Positions 58,962 through 64,000 of a stretch of 64,000 nucleotides of DNA are shown here, piece after piece. The position numbers and the translations under genes are program-made. The first letter of the stretch is position 1. Every line of letters begins with the position of its first letter. The notes beneath the pieces are model-generated. The model had not been told where the DNA came from, made no database searches, and saw only the letters and a list, made by a program, of their open reading frames with translations. Origin of the DNA: Phascolomyces articulosus (lineage: Eukaryota > Mucoromycota > Mucoromycetes > Mucorales > Lichtheimiaceae); assembly GCA_025677815.1 (NCBI GenBank), contig JAIXMP010000014.1:930001-994000 (forward strand). Reading direction: 5' to 3'.

Positions 58962-60622
58962 ATAATTTTTTTTTATAATTCATTTTAGTTCATTGCTCTT
59001 CCCTTTCATTCTTACTATATATATTATATTATATACATTGACACATCTTCTATCTTATTTCTCTTCCTCCTCTCCCCCCAAAAAAAAACCTCTCTCGTTG
59101 TGTTTTTATTTATTCTTTTTCTCTTATCTATTGTCGTACATTTTTCTTCCTACCTAAACAAATCAAAATTATTTTATTTTGTTGTATGATTTTTTTTTTT
59201 ATTTTATATATTTTTATTTGAACAAGTACTTTATTTTTTTATAGTGTACTTCATCATCATCATCTTCTTCTTCTTCTTTGTATGTATGCTTTTTACCTTT
59301 TCTTATCTATTTTTTTTTCTTTTTGCATAACACCCTTTTCTGCAAACAATTCATGCATTTACTTCTATTATTATTTTTTTTTTGGCTATGAATTTATATT
59401 TATGAAATTTTATTATGATCTATCTTTCTATCTATCGAACTATCAATTACTATTATTATTATTCCTCTATACATATAAATAAAATTTGAATTTGCCAAAA
59501 CAATTTAATATCTTTTATATTATATATATGACAAACATTACATCACTCGACAAACGAACGAATTGGAGAAAAGATGAGCCCGAGACATCGGGACAAGAAA
59601 ATAATCTGGTGACCTTTGACGTATTATATGCTTGTTTAACTACTTCTATATATACATCAAGAAGAAGTTTAAGGAGATGGGAAGAAGAGAATTCAGGTAC
59701 CACAACACATGCATACTTACATATTACGCAATAAAAAAAAGACCGACGATGAAAAAAAGAGATCGTCATCTTTCAATTTCGTTGTTTGTATTACTTGATA
59801 ATATATATATAAGTATAGAGCGAGTACTTGCTAATCAAAGATCTTCCTAATATACACAAACAAGATAGAAAAAATTTGACTTGTGAAGATTAAAAAGTAC
59901 TAATACATAATACAAAAGACTCTTAAATAATAATAATAATAATCCAAGGCGTGCGTGTGTATTATGTTGCTTATCTTTAAAGTAATATTTTTATTTTCCA
60001 GAAAAGAAAACAACACCAATAAGCATCCATCTTTTGGCCTCGTTGTTTAGTGTAACAGGCATACATCGTGTCTTTTTTTTATATGCTTATTTATTTATGT
60101 ATAATTATAAAATACCGGAATTCCGGTAATATAGGAACGGAAACGTTCCTTTAGTTGTCGTGTTGATGGTGATACCATTACACTTATTACTCATAGCTCC
60201 TTTTCTGTCAATCTATCATATTCATATATACAGCAGATAGATAGATTGTGTGTCCTTTTTATTTGTTGTTGTTTTTGATGGTAAGCAAATGTAAAATACA
60301 TTGATGGGCGTAAATGTATCATCGTCACCATCTTTTGATAAATTACGGTAAGGGTAATGCTGAGTGAATTTCCCAGGTCCATCATCTCAAATGAAAATGA
60401 TAATTGTTTTTTACTAAAATAAGATCGTAATGGTCCAGAAGAGAATGACGTATATCATATTTTTCTTGTTCGTCTTTTCTTGTTTCAATGTGCATGATTG
60501 AATAATAACTCAGCTTATATTTTTTTGCCCCCCCTTCTCACTTACACCATACACGCCCACACACTCATAATTCTATATACACATACACACGCGCACGCGC
60601 TCTGTCTCCCTTTTTATTCGTC
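58962..60622. other. Intergenic, no convincing gene
   Basis: AT-rich DNA with pyrimidine runs near 58985-59300. The 69-codon ATG frame at 59528-59734 and an opposing frame at 59515-59769 overlap and lack recognisable features. Before the SCAI start there is an alternating CA/CG tract (60540-60600) that may form part of its promoter. Confidence 0.45.
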
Positions 60623-61447
60623 ATGGAACATAACGATAATGTAGGACAACAATCCATATCAACGTCTCATAAAGTCAATGACACTACACATCATAAAACG
60701 TCATCCAAAGACGGGATGGCTTCTACTTCTGGAACACAAAGTGTTGGAGGAGGATCCACCAATGTCACAGCTACTGCTCCCTTGGCTACTTCAACACAGC
60801 AAGGTATGAATAATAGAAAATTTTTTTTCTTAAGTGTATTAATCTGATTTGTATTTATATACTTATAGGTAGTGATGCGCGATCTACGACAGATACATTA
60901 CCAACATATATTACAACGAGTGGACAACCTCAAACTGCTACTACCTCGACAACAGCCGCAACAACAACAGTCCCTACTGCCAATATGACGACAACTTCTT
61001 CTGAACAACAACCACCTACTGTGACAACAGCAACAACGGCAGCGGCAGCAGCCGCAGCAGCGGATGAATCCGCTTTACAAAACCAAAAATTGGTCGAAGA
61101 ATTTCAATATTTACTTGAAAAAAGCCAAAGTTTATTTAGTGGGTTAAGGTTAGACATTTTTTTTTCACAACATAGATAATGTATATATAAAAGATGGATG
61201 ATATTGAATTGTATAGATTTGATGTTTCTATAGAGATCTACCACCCACGGGTAGTCATCGACAATGGAGACCTGTAAGTACATGACGAAAAAAAGGGAAA
61301 GGGGGGTTGTATATCCAATGCAAAATATTGGTAGAAATGTTTATGTTTTTGACTTTGACATAGTATTTCGAAAAAACGTTTGAAGTATATACAAAGGTAA
61401 ATATACCTCATCATAGATATATGGAGGAGAGAATATGGATACGCTTG

Positions 61448-61478
<31 letters not shown>

Positions 61479-64000
61479 AACATGATGCATTGGGTGATAG
61501 TTATGGAAATTTCAACAAACTCATAGGTAAATGGTATTTTTTTTTCTTCAAGTTTTCAAAAAAAAAAAAAAAGGATGAGTTACGTTATACTAATGAGGAT
61601 GATGGAAATAGACCTGTTTTAGAAGATAAAAACAATTATGGATTGAAACGATGGGAAGTTGGAGAAATTGCAAGTAAAATCGGACAATTGTATTATCATT
61701 ACTAGTAAGTTTGATTAGAGAGTGGATTGGCATAAAAAAAAGAAAAAGAATAGATAGAATTTTTTTATCTCATACGACAAGGTATATATATTTTTTTAGT
61801 TTACGAACGAGTGATACCAGTTACCTCCAGGAAGCTTTTGTATTCTATGATGCAATTCATGAACGACAATATTTTAAAGATATTCTCGAAGTGAAAAAGT
61901 AAAGTTCATCCTCATTTCCTTTTTCTCTGACTTCTACACTTAAACTTACTTTATCTATGATAATTAGTCCTGCCTTGATGATCAAAAAAATGCGCTATTA
62001 TGCCCGTTTCGTCGTCGTTAGTCTACTCCTCAACAAGGACAGCAATATTCGATTATTGATCAGTGAGTTGGAAAGTTTAGTGGATGAATATACCAAAAGT
62101 TTCAAACCCCCAGATGCCAAAGAATGGCAAATAGTGTTGGATGAAATCAATACATTTATGGAAGCAGAAAAGAAATTGGCACCGGTAAGTGCGGATCGTA
62201 CACCTGTGACAGTAGAACATCGACTTTCTTGGACCTCTGGGCCAGCACGTGATACCACTGCTACGCATACTAAATTGAAATTGCAAGAAGCGATTTTGGT
62301 TGGGAATTGTCAAAAACAAATCAAATTTTCGGAACTGACGTTGGATATGTATCGTATTTTACAAAGTTTGGAAATGCAACCACCTGGTTCAGCAACAGTA
62401 GTACATCCACCTTTATCGGCGCCAATAGGGTCCAATAAGGCAGGTGCTATAACGACAGATCAGGGATCAGGTCAAGGTGATGGAAAGGATCCTGTCATGT
62501 CAAAAGAAAAATCATCCACGACGACACGGAGTGTGAATACAACAGGAGGTGGGAATGAGAGTACCACCACTGGTAACAATAATAGTAATACGACAACCAA
62601 TACCACTTCATCTGCATCATTCCCTGATTCACAACAACCTCAACCATCATCGCAAGATTCAACGTCACCTTCTCAAGAACAAACATCCTCACAACAACAG
62701 AGTCAACAACAGCAGCAACAACAACAACAACAACAAAATAATCCAACGACAACAGTAACAACAGCGACGAATACGGCTACAGCCACTACCACTGGTGGTG
62801 CTGCAGGCATTGATAAAGGTGTGATAGCAAGACGCATCAATCCACATAAATATCTATTATATCGACCGTCATTGACTCAACTTTTTGTCTACATTTCAAC
62901 TGCATTCAAAGACACTGCAGACAATGGAGTCATGTTACTTTACTTATCAGCCGATGGATGTGAGTATCCTGATGCCCGTGATCCAGGATATAAAAGTGGT
63001 GTGGCCACCAATAGTAGAAAAGCGCAGCAACAACAGCAACAACAAAGTATCAGTACAGCTTCAGGCATTGCTTCCACGGAACGATCGGATTCTACACCTG
63101 CTAGTGGTGCCGGGACAGGAGGTAATACAAGTAGTGCTACAGGAAGTGGAAGTGGGAGTGGTGGTAGTGGCGGTGGATCAGGAGGTACAGGTCCCACTAC
63201 AGGTGGTGGTGGATCTACTTCTACTTCTACCAATCCTATCTCTTCTTCCAATAATACGACCTCTGGTGGATCACCCTCTACCACCCACACAACTGTACCA
63301 CCGATTGTGCCTTCTGTTCATTGTCTTCATCCAGCGGATTTGATACCCTTTACAAGAAAACCATTATTTTTGATCGTCGATAGTAGTAGTAGTGGAGCAT
63401 TCAATGCAATCCCCAATATCTTTGATCAACCGGTCATGAGTCTCATGTCTCCTGTAGAATACCCTTCTTCTGTTCAAGACAGAAGTGAAATTGGTAGTTT
63501 GTTTACCTTATTTCTTCATACACCGTTGCTTGGTTTTTGTTCGGTCTCGGATATTGGGAATTTGGATCAGTCGATTTGGGATGAATGTGTTGCTTTGATC
63601 TCCTCCATGGAGCAAAAGATTGGTGAAACTTTGTTATCGCATCCTGATGTTGGTAAGGAAATTTTTTTTTTAAAAAAAAAATATGGATAGATAGACATAG
63701 ACTGATCTATTTGCATGATTTTCATTTAGATGGTCACGTGAAACGATTCATGTCAGATGAATTTTTATGGACATTTATTGTTCGGTTTACATTGTGTTGT
63801 ATTATCTTGCGATGTCATTCTTCTTTCAAGGATGAAAAGGTATGTATAAAAATTACAAAGTTTTTATTAGATAACAATGTATATTAATAGGATGGGATGC
63901 TGATCTATAAAAAAAAATCACATAGACCTTTCCTTCTTGTTACCCACCGTTACCAGGCACGGTTTATAGTTCGCCTGATATTATTGCCATGCTATGTACA
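60623..64000 (+). CDS. SCAI homologue, 3' end beyond the window
   Basis: Homologue of animal SCAI, a nuclear protein that restrains MRTF transcription and acts in double-strand break repair. Ten exons visible: 60623-60803, 60869-61148, 61234-61273, 61364-61396, 61501-61526, 61612-61704, 61800-61898, 61968-63652, 63730-63839 and 63927 to the edge. Diagnostic core: EFQYLLEKSQSLFSGLRDLP, RQWRPYFEKTFEVYTKLWKF, YGLKRWEVGEIASKIGQLYY, YLRTSDTSYLQEAFVFY, AIHERQYF, then KYLLYRPSLTQLFVYI and KPLFLIVDSSSS. The family region is interrupted by long Thr/Gln/Ser/Gly-rich inserts (about 62460-62810 and 63015-63290), and the N-terminal ~150 residues are also low complexity. Tiny exons of 26-40 nt encode the most conserved block. 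The gene is partial at the right edge. Confidence 0.88.

Noticed and set aside
59486..59850. Overlapping small ORFs on both strands
   Set aside because: No frame stands out, no recognisable motif, and no splice partners; left uncalled.
1..64000. CRISPR arrays, bacterial operons or a secondary-metabolite cluster
   Set aside because: None is seen. Spliced eukaryotic genes throughout; no regularly spaced identical repeats and no biosynthetic core enzymes.

Overview
The window is nuclear DNA of a filamentous fungus, most likely an early-diverging Mucoromycota species (Mucorales-like). This is inferred from AT-rich intergenic DNA with many short introns, a TPR-F-box-LRR protein, a fungalysin, a SCAI homologue, a HET-domain relic, and several retroelement-associated protein families that I recall as abundant in Mucorales. 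I could not check any of this against a database. I resolved 14 spliced protein genes (one runs off the right edge) carrying 54 introns. In every complete gene the summed exon length divides by three, which supports the splice models. There is one tRNA gene.

Layout. 1-7.7 kb: very AT-rich and gene-poor. It holds tRNA-Lys(CUU) and a cluster of solo LTRs, including a three-level nest. 7.7-14.7 kb (+): TPR/F-box/LRR protein, a secreted SGNH phospholipase-like hydrolase, and SAM50. 15.0-22.4 kb (-): RAD5-type helicase/ubiquitin ligase and a fungalysin metalloprotease. 23.4-26.0 kb: tubulin cofactor C (+) converging on the mitochondrial tRNA t6A enzyme Qri7/OSGEPL1 (-). 28.4-29.9 kb (-): a short DH-domain RhoGEF. 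30-44.8 kb: a graveyard of mobile-element and gene remnants, with an LTR copy, a Mucorales-type orphan-family relic, an endonuclease fragment, an intact LINE ORF1-like frame, a HET pseudogene, a truncated Hsp70-like gene and a tRNA-like Pol III promoter island. 44.9-46.7 kb (-): MFS sugar transporter. 47.6-55.2 kb (+): a TA-flanked MITE, an AAGAB/Irc6-like gene, mitochondrial EF-G and a type I membrane protein. 55.2-58.4 kb: empty. 58.4 kb to the end (+): an Ecl1-family zinc protein and SCAI.

The genes are ordinary single-copy housekeeping and accessory genes. They do not form a cluster with one shared job. Three serve mitochondria (SAM50 in outer-membrane beta-barrel assembly, Qri7 in tRNA modification, EF-G in translation), but they are not adjacent. 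I found no CRISPR array, no secondary-metabolite cluster and no convincing new multi-gene system. The most unusual observations are the nested LTR series with intact target-site duplications, the MITE close upstream of the AAGAB-like gene, three GC-AG introns among 54, and the decayed HET and Hsp70-like genes.
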